From Raineyella sp964528755 (GTDB lineage: Bacteria; Actinomycetota; Actinomycetes; Propionibacteriales; Propionibacteriaceae), in the NCBI GenBank assembly GCA_964528755.1, contig CAZGWN010000003.1:37270-101269 (forward strand): a DNA stretch of 64,000 nucleotides. The letters run 5' to 3'. Position numbers and translations under genes: made by a program. The notes under the pieces were generated by a model that worked only from the letters and a program-made list of their open reading frames with translations, was not told where the DNA came from and did no database searches. The stretch's first letter is position 1, and every line of letters starts with the position of its first letter. Positions 33,613-41,836 of this stretch are shown here, piece after piece.

Positions 33613-35097
33613 ATGAGTGACACGACACGTACGTTGTCCGGGTGCCCGCCGGCCGGCGCCGGGATCCCCCCGTCCACCGGAGCACCCGAGCCGACGACGA
33701 CCCCCGGACTCACGGCGGCCGCCGGTCTCGCCCTCATGGTGGGCGGGTTCGTCGGGAACCTCATTTTCGGCGCGTCGACCCTGCTCGCCCCTTCGATCGC
33801 CGCCGATCTGGGCATCGGCACCGACGGTGCCACGCTGACCGTGGCCCTCTTCCCCCTCGGCTTCGCCGTGGTTCTCGTCCTCGGAGGTCGGCTCGGGGAC
33901 CGGTACGGACGCCGGCTGGTCTACCGTCTCGGTCTGGTGGGACTCGTGATCACCTCCGTGGCGGTCGCCCTCGCGCCCGGAGCGGTCACGCTGCTGGGCG
34001 CGCGCTTTCTCCAGGGGACGGCGGCCGGGATCATGCTCCCCCAGGTACTGTCGACGATCCAGCACACCGCCGTCGATCACGCCCGGGCCCGCTGGCAGGC
34101 GTGGTACGGGGCGGTGATCGGCGCTGGCACCATCGTGGGGATGCTGCTGGCGGGCGTCCTCATGCTCGGCGGCTCGCCGGCCGGTTGGCGCCTGATGTTC
34201 TGGGCGATCGCGCTGCTGTCCGGTGTCGCGCTCGTCCTGTCGGTCCTGGTGCCCGAGACCCGCAGCCCGCACCGCCGGACGTCCGGCCTCGACGGTGTCG
34301 GAACGGTCCTGCTCGCGGTCGGTCTGGGCGGTGTCCTGCTCGCCCTGGCCGTCGGCCGGACCCGAGGGTGGCCGTGGTGGATCGACGCCGGCCTGCTCGC
34401 CTCGCTTCTCGTCCTGGTGGTCTTCGGGTGGTGGGAGCGGCGCCGGCCCGCCGAACAGGCGTTGCTGCCGCCGGCCGCCCTGGCCGAGCCCGCGCTGGCC
34501 ACCGGACTGGCGATGGCGGTGGCGTTCTTCGCGGGCTACGGCGCGTTCCTGTACGTGGTGACAGCCACCCTCCAGGCCCGCGCCCGACTCTCCGGACTGG
34601 CCTCGGCGGGGGAGCTGGTGCTCTTCACCCTGGGTTTCATCGTCACCGCGGTACTGCTGCCCCGGTTGTCCGGCCGGTGGCCCCGGCCCCGGCTGCTGCG
34701 TACGGGTGCATTCGCCCAGGCGGCCCTGTTGGTCGCCATCGCGGCCCTGTGGTGGTCCGATCCGCTACCGTCGCCGTGGCTGCTGCAGCCACTCCTCACC
34801 CTGCTGGGTGCCGCGCAGGCGTTCATGTACAACCCGCTGCTCGGCACCGTGATGAGCGCGGTGCCGTCACGGATCGCCGGACTGTCCAGCGGGCTGTTCT
34901 CCACCGGTCAGCAGCTGGGGAATTCCGTGGGGGTGACGCTGTTCGGGCTGGTCTTTGCCGGCCTCGGTGGGGCGGGCGCCGCGGCATCCCTGCCGGCCTG
35001 CCTACTGGTGCAGGCCGCGGTCGCCGTCGCGTTCGCCGCCGCCACCGGCCTGTTGCCGGTCAGCTCACCTGCTCCCATCCGTCGATCCATGCGCTGA
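33613..35097 (+). CDS. MFS drug-efflux transporter, DHA2 (14-helix) family
   Basis: A 494-residue transporter with 14 predicted helices. The A motif GGRLGDRYGRRLVYRLG follows helix 2, and the family block RFLQGTAAGIMLPQVLSTIQ matches the GxaaGxxxP pattern of DHA2 exporters. These export toxic organic compounds by proton antiport. The start ATG 33613 has only a weak ribosome site. It diverges from an XRE regulator. The 3' end overlaps the amidotransferase gene by 38 bases tail to tail. Confidence 0.9.
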   Translation: MSDTTRTLSGCPPAGAGIPPSTGAPEPTTTPGLTAAAGLALMVGGFVGNLIFGASTLLAPSIAADLGIGTDGATLTVALFPLGFAVVLVLGGRLGDRYGRRLVYRLGLVGLVITSVAVALAPGAVTLLGARFLQGTAAGIMLPQVLSTIQHTAVDHARARWQAWYGAVIGAGTIVGMLLAGVLMLGGSPAGWRLMFWAIALLSGVALVLSVLVPETRSPHRRTSGLDGVGTVLLAVGLGGVLLALAVGRTRGWPWWIDAGLLASLLVLVVFGWWERRRPAEQALLPPAALAEPALATGLAMAVAFFAGYGAFLYVVTATLQARARLSGLASAGELVLFTLGFIVTAVLLPRLSGRWPRPRLLRTGAFAQAALLVAIAALWWSDPLPSPWLLQPLLTLLGAAQAFMYNPLLGTVMSAVPSRIAGLSSGLFSTGQQLGNSVGVTLFGLVFAGLGGAGAAASLPACLLVQAAVAVAFAAATGLLPVSSPAPIRRSMR

Positions 35098-35806
35098 ACA
35101 CCGCCGTCCCCCTGGCGGCCAGCTCCGGGCCGTACGTGTGCGCGTCGGCCCGGAGCCCGCGCGAGTCGATGTCCCGGGCGGCGAGTTCGTGGGCGTGGCC
35201 GACGAGCCAACTCTCGATCCGGCGGTGGTCGGCCTCCAGGTGGAACTGCAGGCCGAGCACCCGCGGTCCGGCGGCGAACGCCTGATTCGGGAATCCGGGG
35301 GTCTCGGCGAGCCGGACCGCTCCGGACGGGACGGCGAACTGGTCGCCGTGCCAGTGGAGCACCGGGGTCTCCCCGAGGCCGGCCAACACGCTGTCGGCAC
35401 CGGCTGCGGTGAGGGTGAGCGGCGCGTAGCCGATCTCGACCCGCCCGGTCGGGGTCACCGGCGCCCCGGATGCGGCGGCGATGATCTGTGCCCCCAGGCA
35501 GATCCCGAGGGTGGGGGCGCCCCGACCGAGTCGGCGTGCCACCGCGCCGATCTCGTCGGCCAGCCAGGGATAGCGCTCGACGTCACCGACCCCGATCGGC
35601 CCGCCGAGCACGACGAGCAGGTCGGCCGCAGTGGTCCGGTCGGCATCGATCGGGTCGAGCCCCGCCTCAACGTACTCGACCCGGAAGCCACGCTCGGCGA
35701 GCAGGGGCGCCAGCAGTCCCAGGTCCTCGAACGGGACATGCCGGATCGCGACGGCTCGCCGGAGCGGCTTGTCGCTCACGACGGCCGTCTGCTCCTGCTC
35801 GTTCAT
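35060..35806 (-). CDS. Class I glutamine amidotransferase (GuaA-like), last gene of the arsenic operon
   Basis: A stand-alone class I GATase of 248 aa with nucleophile C103 in GICLGAQ and the His/Glu pair H189 and E191 in LQFHLEAD; the oxyanion motif GGPIGVGD is at 69-76. It resembles the YfeJ/GMP-synthase-amidotransferase-like group. AGGAGG precedes ATG 35806, which overlaps the stop of the flavoprotein gene (ATGA). Its substrate is unknown; the tight coupling to an arsenic operon suggests a role there, for example in gamma-glutamyl or thiol chemistry, but that is speculative. Confidence 0.85.
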   Translation of the reverse strand: MNEQEQTAVVSDKPLRRAVAIRHVPFEDLGLLAPLLAERGFRVEYVEAGLDPIDADRTTAADLLVVLGGPIGVGDVERYPWLADEIGAVARRLGRGAPTLGICLGAQIIAAASGAPVTPTGRVEIGYAPLTLTAAGADSVLAGLGETPVLHWHGDQFAVPSGAVRLAETPGFPNQAFAAGPRVLGLQFHLEADHRRIESWLVGHAHELAARDIDSRGLRADAHTYGPELAARGTAVFSAWIDGWEQVS

Positions 35807-37197
35807 CGCGCCACCTCCTGTGGTTTCACGGCGGCCGTCCACGCCTGGGCGGCGACCTGTACGGCGTCCCACGGCGACCCCAGTGGCGGGGTGTAGGACA
35901 GGTCGAGTTCGTTCAGCCGGTCGATCGACAGCCCCGCGTACAACGCGGTGGCGAAGGTGTCCACCCGCTTGGCGACCTCGCTGCCGCGGCGGCCGATGAG
36001 CTGGGCGCCGAGCAGCCGGCCCGACCGTCGGTCGCCGGTGATCCGGAACCGGATCGGCTGCGTGCCCGGATAGTAGCGCTTGTGGTCGTCGGCGGCCGAC
36101 GGGACGGTCAGCGGGTGGAACCCGACCGACGCGGCGTCGGTGTCGCGCAGTCCGGTGCGTGCGGCCACCAGGTCGAAGACCTTGACCACCTGGGTGCCGA
36201 CCGAACCGGCGAACATCCGGTCGCCGCCGACCGCGTTCTCCCCGGCGACCCGGCCCTGCTTGTGCGCGGTCGTGCCGAGCGGCAGGTACGTCTCGCCGAG
36301 CAGTCGGTGGTGGGTGACGACCCCGTCCCCGGCCGCATAGACGTGCGGCAACCCCGTCCGCATCCAGGAGTCGACCGCCACGGCCCCGCCGGGGCCGAGC
36401 CGGGCACCGGCGGACTCCAGCAACCGGGTCGAGGGCCGGACGCCGACCACCACGAGGACGAGATCGGCGGTTCGGGTCAGAGGAACCCCCCGGTGCATGG
36501 CCGTGACGGCCAGGCCGGTCTCGCCGGGGCCGCCCGCCCGTCCCACGGCGGTGACGGTCGTGTCCGTGATGACCTCCACCCCGTGACCGGCCAGTTCCGC
36601 GTGGACCTCGGCGCCCAGGTCCGGGTCGAGCGTGGAGAGCACTTCGGGCCCGCGCTGGAGCTGGGTCACCTGCAGCCCCCGTACGGTCAGTGCCTCGGCC
36701 ATCTCCAGGCCGACGTAGCCGGCGCCGACGATGATCGCGGAGCGGGGCGAGCGTTCGGTCAGCTGGGCGTCGAGCGCGAAGGTGTCGCCCATGGTGTGCA
36801 GGACGTGCAGACCGTCGTCGGGGCCGAGCTCCGCCACGCCGGTGATGCCCGCCTGCGAGGGTCCGGCACCGGTGCCGACGACAAGTTCGTCGTACGCGAT
36901 GTCCTCGGTCCGGTCCCCCGCCCGCACGGTCAGTCGACGACCTGGGACGTTGATGCCGGTGGCCAGGGTGTCCAACCGCAGTCGCATGCCGGTGGCCTCG
37001 AGATCGGCGGTCGTCCGGTGCGCCAGCGACTGCCAGGGCCGGACCTCCCCGGTGAAGTAGTATGGGATCCCGCAGATGGAGAAGTTGGGGTACCGGTCGG
37101 CGACGACGACGGTGACGTCGGTGTCGGGGGCGAGTTCGCGGGCGCGCAGCGCCGCGGAGATGCCGGCGTCACTGCCGCCGACGATGAGCAGGTGCAC
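35803..37197 (-). CDS. CoA-disulfide reductase/NADH oxidase-like flavoprotein of the arsenic operon
   Basis: A 464-residue FAD/NAD(P) oxidoreductase. The FAD motif IVGGSDAGISAA is at the N-terminus, the redox Cys C42 sits in NFSICGIPYY as in CoA-disulfide reductases and NADH oxidases, the NAD motif IIVGAGYVGLEMAE is near residue 154, and a dimerisation domain forms the C-terminus. Flavoproteins of this type are common passengers in arsenic operons, where a thiol- or arsenical-reducing role has been proposed. It sits between arsM and the amidotransferase, overlapping the latter by four bases. Confidence 0.87.
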   Translation of the reverse strand: MHLLIVGGSDAGISAALRARELAPDTDVTVVVADRYPNFSICGIPYYFTGEVRPWQSLAHRTTADLEATGMRLRLDTLATGINVPGRRLTVRAGDRTEDIAYDELVVGTGAGPSQAGITGVAELGPDDGLHVLHTMGDTFALDAQLTERSPRSAIIVGAGYVGLEMAEALTVRGLQVTQLQRGPEVLSTLDPDLGAEVHAELAGHGVEVITDTTVTAVGRAGGPGETGLAVTAMHRGVPLTRTADLVLVVVGVRPSTRLLESAGARLGPGGAVAVDSWMRTGLPHVYAAGDGVVTHHRLLGETYLPLGTTAHKQGRVAGENAVGGDRMFAGSVGTQVVKVFDLVAARTGLRDTDAASVGFHPLTVPSAADDHKRYYPGTQPIRFRITGDRRSGRLLGAQLIGRRGSEVAKRVDTFATALYAGLSIDRLNELDLSYTPPLGSPWDAVQVAAQAWTAAVKPQEVAR

Positions 37198-37225
37198 GGG
37201 AGGTCCTTCCCTGGTGGGCCGCTGA

Positions 37226-38032
37226 TCAGGCCCGGACGGCCGGCTTGCGGGCGCGGACGACGGCGCCGTGCATGCCCTCGGCGACCCGGTGAGTGAACTC
37301 GACCGACGCCTCGCCGAAGCCCGCCGCGGTCAGCCCGTCCAGGTACTCCGCACGCGACAGCGCGCCGGCGATGCAGCCGACGTACGAGCCGCGTTCGGCC
37401 CGCTGCTGCGGGGTGACGTCGTCCTCGGCGACCACGTCGGAGATGCCGATCCGCCCGCCCGGCGCCAGGACCCGGAACATCTCGGCGAGCACCTGCGGCT
37501 TGTCGGTCGACAGGTTGATCACGCAATTGGAGATGACCACGTCGACCGCCTCGTCGGGCAGCGGGACGGCCTCGATGGTGCCCTTGAGGAAGGTGGCGTT
37601 GGTCGCGCCGGCCTTCGCGGCGTTGTCACGGGCCAACTCCAGCATCTCGTCGGTCATGTCGACCCCGTACGCGTGCCCGGACGTCCCGACCCGGCGCGCC
37701 GACAGCAGCACATCGATCCCGCCGCCCGACCCGAGGTCGAGCACCCGCTCCCCCGGCGCGAGGTCGGCCACGACCAGCGGGTTGCCGCAGCCGAGGCTGG
37801 CCTGCACCGCGTCGGCCGGGATGAGCCCCAGCTCGGTCGCGTCGTAAAGGCCGGCGCCGAAGACCTCCTGGCCGTCCGGCCCGCAGGTCCCGCCGCCGCA
37901 ACAGTCCTGTCCGATCAGGGCCAGCTCGGGCCGGTCGCCACGGACTGCGGTCGCCGCGGCCGCATAGCGCTCGCGGACCTGCCTCTGCAGCTGGTCGGGG
38001 TCGGTCGGTCCGGTCGGTGTGGTCTCAATCAT
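37226..38032 (-). CDS. arsM: Arsenite S-adenosylmethionine methyltransferase
   Basis: ArsM methylates As(III) to volatile or less accumulated species using SAM. The 268-residue protein has the SAM motif LDLGSGGG (98-105) and all the conserved cysteines of the family: a CC pair and C50 near the N-terminus (C44, C45, C50), C82 in LGCGNP, C170 in ISNCVINL and C220 in YVGCIAGA; the last two form the arsenite site. Its start overlaps the end of the arsR::arsC fusion by eight bases, so it is co-translated. Confidence 0.94.
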   Translation of the reverse strand: MIETTPTGPTDPDQLQRQVRERYAAAATAVRGDRPELALIGQDCCGGGTCGPDGQEVFGAGLYDATELGLIPADAVQASLGCGNPLVVADLAPGERVLDLGSGGGIDVLLSARRVGTSGHAYGVDMTDEMLELARDNAAKAGATNATFLKGTIEAVPLPDEAVDVVISNCVINLSTDKPQVLAEMFRVLAPGGRIGISDVVAEDDVTPQQRAERGSYVGCIAGALSRAEYLDGLTAAGFGEASVEFTHRVAEGMHGAVVRARKPAVRA

Positions 38033-39074
38033 CAGATGCCCTTTCGCGGGTCGGGATTCGGTCGGTGGTCGGGGTCAGGTGGTCCAGCAGGTCGCGTACC
38101 CGGGCGGCGATCTCGTCACGGATGGCGGTGAGTTCCTCGGTGGAGGCCAGCGCCGGGTCGCCGACGGCCCAGTCCTCGTAGCGGACGCCGGGGACGACCG
38201 GGCAGACGTCGCCGCAGCCCATCGTCACCACCACATCGGCGGCGCGAAGGGCGTCGTCGGTGATCGGCTTCGGGAATCGGTCCCGCGCTCGGTCGCCCTC
38301 GATCTCGGTCAGCAGGGAACGAATCCGAGGGTCGATGTCAGGCGCGGGCGCCGATCCGGCCGAACGGGCGACCGCCCGCCCATCGGCCATCTCGTTGAGC
38401 AGGGCCGAGGCGAGCTGGGAGCGTCCGGAGTTGGCCACGCAGACGAACAGAACCCGCGGCACGCCGCTGCCCCGCGGCCGGGTCCGGTCGGCGAGTCGTT
38501 GCCGGGCGAAGCGCTCGGTGAGGGTGATGAGGTGACTCGACACGCTCGCCGACCGGGCCAGGGCGACGTACGACTCGCGGACCAGCGCCACGACCAAGTC
38601 GTGGCCCAGATCCGGGGTCGCGGCGGCCAGGTCCTCGGCGAGCCGGCCCACCCGGGCGTCCAGATCGGGGTGCGGGGCTTCGGGGGTGTCGTCGGCCCAC
38701 TCCACCAGCGCGGCCGGCGCGAGCGCGTCGAGCAGGGCGGTCACGGCGGCCTGCCGGCCGGGGGCGATGCGATACCAGACCCAGGTGCCACGCCGCTCGG
38801 AGGTGAGCAGCGCCTCGTCGCGCAGCACCTTCAGGTGATGGGACACCGTGGGCTGGGACACATCGGCGAGCGCCTGGAGGTCACACACGCAGGTCTCGCC
38901 ACGCGGGTCGGCCGCTATCGCCGAGAGCATCCGCAGCCGGAGGGGGTCGGCGAGCGCCTTGAGAGTGGCGGCAAGGTCGGTGGCGGACTCGGTGCTGATC
39001 GTGTGTCCGGGCCGGGCGCAGCAGGAGTCGTCCGGGCCGGTACGGGGAACGGGGTCGGCGGGTGCAGTGGTCAT
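38025..39074 (-). CDS. ArsR-ArsC fusion: arsenic repressor joined to arsenate reductase
   Basis: Three parts in 349 residues. Residues 30-110 are an ArsR repressor with the metalloid site CVCD (C62, C64) and the HTH SQPTVSHHLKVL. Residues 136-195 form a three-helix bundle of the type found before actinobacterial ArsC. Residues 205-345 are a low-molecular-weight-phosphatase-type arsenate reductase with the P-loop VCVANSGRSQ (C212). Further cysteines (MGCGDVCP) may complete the redox relay with mycothiol or thioredoxin. An extra CC pair (18-19) lies before the HTH. The ATG overlaps the acr3 stop (ATGA). Confidence 0.92.
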   Translation of the reverse strand: MTTAPADPVPRTGPDDSCCARPGHTISTESATDLAATLKALADPLRLRMLSAIAADPRGETCVCDLQALADVSQPTVSHHLKVLRDEALLTSERRGTWVWYRIAPGRQAAVTALLDALAPAALVEWADDTPEAPHPDLDARVGRLAEDLAAATPDLGHDLVVALVRESYVALARSASVSSHLITLTERFARQRLADRTRPRGSGVPRVLFVCVANSGRSQLASALLNEMADGRAVARSAGSAPAPDIDPRIRSLLTEIEGDRARDRFPKPITDDALRAADVVVTMGCGDVCPVVPGVRYEDWAVGDPALASTEELTAIRDEIAARVRDLLDHLTPTTDRIPTRERASDD

Positions 39075-40177
39075 GATTCCCTCACAGGGTCGGGATCCGA
39101 GGCGGCCGGGAGCCATCGGTGGGCGGCCGCCCGGGAGAGGTAGACGAGGCCGACCAGGACGGGGACCTCGATGAGCGGACCGACGGTACCGGCCAGCGCC
39201 TGACCGGACGCGGCCCCGAAGGTGCCGATCGCCACGGCGATAGCGAGTTCGAAGTTGTTGCCGGCCGCGGTGAAGGCCAGGGTCGCCGACCGGGGGTAGC
39301 CCAGGCCGATCCGGCGGCCGGTGACCATCCCGGTCGTCCACATGACGGCGAAGTAGCCCAGCAGGGGAAGGGCGATGCGGACCACGTCAAGGGGTCGGGC
39401 CGCGATCGCCTCGCCCTGCAGGGCGAAGAGCAGCACGATGGTGAACAACAGCCCGTACAGGGCCCACGGTCCGACCGCCGGCAGGTAACGATGCTCGTAC
39501 CAATCCCGGCCCCGGTGCCGTTCGCCGATCAGGCGGGAGGCGAATCCGGCGACCAGCGGCACCCCGAGAAAGACCAGCACGTTGACGGCGATGTGACCGA
39601 CCGACACGTCCAGACCCTGCGCATCCAGACCGAGCCACCCCGGCAGGACCGCCAGGTAGAACCAACCCAGCAGCGAGAACGCGACCACCTGGAACAAGGA
39701 GTTGATCGCCACGAGCACGGCCGCCGCCTCGCGATCCCCGCCGGCCAGGTCGTTCCAGATCACCACCATGGCGATGCAGCGGGCGAGCCCGACGATGATG
39801 ACCCCGGTGCGATACTCCGGCAGGTCCGCCAGGAACAGCCAGGCGAGGGCGAACATCACGGCCGGCCCGACGAGCCAGTTCAGCACCAACGAGGAGGCGA
39901 GCAGCCGGCGGTCCCCGGTGACGGCCGCAACCCGGTCGTAGCGGACCTTGGCGAGCACCGGATACATCATCACCAGCAGACCGATCCCGATCGGCAGGGA
40001 GATGCCGGCGACCTCGACGCGGGCCAGGGCATCGGCAAGGGTCGGCACGAACCGGCCCAGTGCCAGCCCGACGACCATGGCGAGGCCGATCCATCCGGGG
40101 AGCCAGCGGTCCAGCACCGACAGGCGAGGCGCCGGCTCCGCGACGACGGCGGTCATATCCGCTGCTTGCATCGACAT
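39071..40177 (-). CDS. acr3: Arsenite efflux permease Acr3
   Basis: Acr3 exports As(OH)3/arsenite from the cytosol by proton antiport. The 368-residue protein has ten predicted helices and the family motif GLARCIAMVVIWNDLA, containing the essential Cys (C134), plus GNNFELAIAVAIGTFG near helix 9. It is the first gene of a leftward operon acr3, arsR::arsC, arsM, flavoprotein, amidotransferase. A short Met-rich start (MSMQAADM) leaves the exact first residue uncertain. Confidence 0.95.
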   Translation of the reverse strand: MSMQAADMTAVVAEPAPRLSVLDRWLPGWIGLAMVVGLALGRFVPTLADALARVEVAGISLPIGIGLLVMMYPVLAKVRYDRVAAVTGDRRLLASSLVLNWLVGPAVMFALAWLFLADLPEYRTGVIIVGLARCIAMVVIWNDLAGGDREAAAVLVAINSLFQVVAFSLLGWFYLAVLPGWLGLDAQGLDVSVGHIAVNVLVFLGVPLVAGFASRLIGERHRGRDWYEHRYLPAVGPWALYGLLFTIVLLFALQGEAIAARPLDVVRIALPLLGYFAVMWTTGMVTGRRIGLGYPRSATLAFTAAGNNFELAIAVAIGTFGAASGQALAGTVGPLIEVPVLVGLVYLSRAAAHRWLPAASDPDPVRES

Positions 40178-40183
40178 GCCTCT

Positions 40184-40212
40184 ATATTGACCGAACTCGA
40201 ATCAGCCGTCAA
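40184..40212 (-). promoter_or_regulatory. Promoter of the arsenic operon with an inverted repeat
   Basis: On the minus strand TTGACG (-35, 40212-40207) and CAATAT (-10, 40189-40184) are exactly 17 bases apart. TTGAC (40212-40208) and GTCAA (40191-40187) form an inverted repeat that spans the promoter, a natural place for the ArsR part of the fusion to bind. Confidence 0.65.
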
Positions 40213-40228
40213 GTCGGTCGGACTCGCC

Positions 40229-41494
40229 TCAGTCGTCGCCGATCCGACCGGCGTCCCGATCAGGCACCCCGTCGAGGTTCATGTCCCGGGTCCGGGCCCG
40301 GCGCGCATCCCGGCGCAGCATCGCGGCACCCAGGATCGCGGCGAGGACCGAGCCGGCCAGCACCGCGATCGTGGCGCCGGCCGTGTGTTCGGAGTCCGGG
40401 AAGGACAGCCGGGCGATGAGCAGCGAGACCGTGAAGCCGATGCCGGTGAGCAGACCGACGGGGATGAGGTCCCGCAGCCCGATGGCATTCGGCAGCCGGA
40501 ACGGGGTGAAACGGGTGACCAGGGCCGTCGTGACGAGGACGCCGAGCGGCTTGCCGATCACGAGCCCGGCCACGATCGCCGGGACGACCGGTTGGGTGAG
40601 CACCTCCACAACACCCGGGCCGTCGCGGAGCGGAACCCCGGCCGAGAAGAACGCGAACAGGGGTAGCGCCACACCCGCCGACCATGGTCCGATCGCCTGC
40701 TGGGCCGCGATGGTGCGGGGCAGCTCCTCCCCGTACCGTGCCCGGGCCGGCACCGTCAGCCCGAGCAGGACGCCCGCGATGGTGGGATGGATCCCCGACG
40801 CGTGCATCAGCCCCCAGGCCACCACGGCGATCGGGGTGAGCAGCCACCACCGGGGGCGGCGGGCACGCACCAGCCATCCGAACAGCGCGGCGCAGGCAAG
40901 GGTGCCGGCCAGCGCCGCCGGATGGATGCCGGACGCGTAGAACGCGGCGATGACGACGATCCCGAGCAGGTCATCGGCGACGGCCAGCGTCAGCAGGAAC
41001 ATGCGCAGCGCGCGCGGCAGACCCCGGCCGGCGACGGCCAGGACGGCCAGGGAGAACGCGATGTCGGTCGAGGTCGGGATCGCCCATCCGTGCAACGCCG
41101 ACGGGGCGCCGCCGAGCACCACCACCACGACGAAGATCGCCGCGGGCACCACCATCCCGCCGACGGCGGCGAGCACCGGCACCGCGGCCTCGCGGAACCG
41201 TCGCAGGCTGCCGACAACCGCCTCGTGCTTGAGCTCGACCCCCACGGCGAAGAAGAAGATCGCCAGCAGCCCGTCGGCGGCCCAGTCCGAGACGGTCAGG
41301 TCCAGGTGCCAGGCGGCCGGGCCGACGGTGAACCCTGCCAACGAGGCGTAGGCGTGTCGCCACGGGGAGTTGGCCCAGAGGAGCCCGAGCACGGCCGCCA
41401 CCAGCAGCGGGACGCTGCTGGTCGTGTCCGCGGTCAGCCAGCGGCGCAGCCGTACGGCAGGTGTCAGGGGTCGCGAGGTCGGTGTGCCGGTCAT
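40229..41494 (-). CDS. nhaA: Na+/H+ antiporter NhaA
   Basis: A 421-residue NhaA-type antiporter with about 12 helices. The characteristic LLAIFFFAVGVELKHE block, the IPTSTDIAFSLAVLA motif and the ADDLLGI motif with the two transport Asp residues are intact. It uses the proton gradient to expel Na+. ATG 41494 has AAAGGA at a good distance. It lies just upstream of the arsenic promoter on the same strand and 101 bases after hypC; it seems independent of both. Confidence 0.95.
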   Translation of the reverse strand: MTGTPTSRPLTPAVRLRRWLTADTTSSVPLLVAAVLGLLWANSPWRHAYASLAGFTVGPAAWHLDLTVSDWAADGLLAIFFFAVGVELKHEAVVGSLRRFREAAVPVLAAVGGMVVPAAIFVVVVVLGGAPSALHGWAIPTSTDIAFSLAVLAVAGRGLPRALRMFLLTLAVADDLLGIVVIAAFYASGIHPAALAGTLACAALFGWLVRARRPRWWLLTPIAVVAWGLMHASGIHPTIAGVLLGLTVPARARYGEELPRTIAAQQAIGPWSAGVALPLFAFFSAGVPLRDGPGVVEVLTQPVVPAIVAGLVIGKPLGVLVTTALVTRFTPFRLPNAIGLRDLIPVGLLTGIGFTVSLLIARLSFPDSEHTAGATIAVLAGSVLAAILGAAMLRRDARRARTRDMNLDGVPDRDAGRIGDD

Positions 41495-41595
41495 CTCGTC
41501 CTTTCGGCGTCGGGACACCGCCGGCGGGCACGCCGTTGGTGTCGCCGACCAGACTTCCCGGCACTCCCCACCCGAAACCTACCACCGGCGCCGGC

Positions 41596-41835
41596 TCACC
41601 ACCCGGAGCGGTCCACCACCCCGAGCTCCGCAAAGACCGCCAACGACTGTGCCGCCGCCTCCGCGTCGAGCAGTTCGATGGCAAACCCGTTCTGCACGAG
41701 GACGTAGTCGCCCACCTGCGCCTCGGGCACGTACGCCAGACAGCAACTCACCCGGCGATCCGCAACCCGTACGTCGGCCATCGGCAGCACGCCGGGCGTG
41801 ATCGATTCGATCCTGGACGGCACCGAGACGCACAT
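41596..41835 (-). CDS. hypC: HypC/HupF hydrogenase maturation chaperone (first copy)
   Basis: HypC carries the Fe(CN)2CO group with HypD and delivers it to the large subunit. The protein starts MCVSVPSRI, with the essential Cys at position 2, and has 79 residues. AGGAGG precedes ATG 41835. One base separates its start from the stop of the large-subunit-like gene upstream, so it is probably dedicated to that protein. It differs clearly from the second HypC at 61.8 kb. Confidence 0.92.
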   Translation of the reverse strand: MCVSVPSRIESITPGVLPMADVRVADRRVSCCLAYVPEAQVGDYVLVQNGFAIELLDAEAAAQSLAVFAELGVVDRSGW

Positions 41836-41836
41836 G

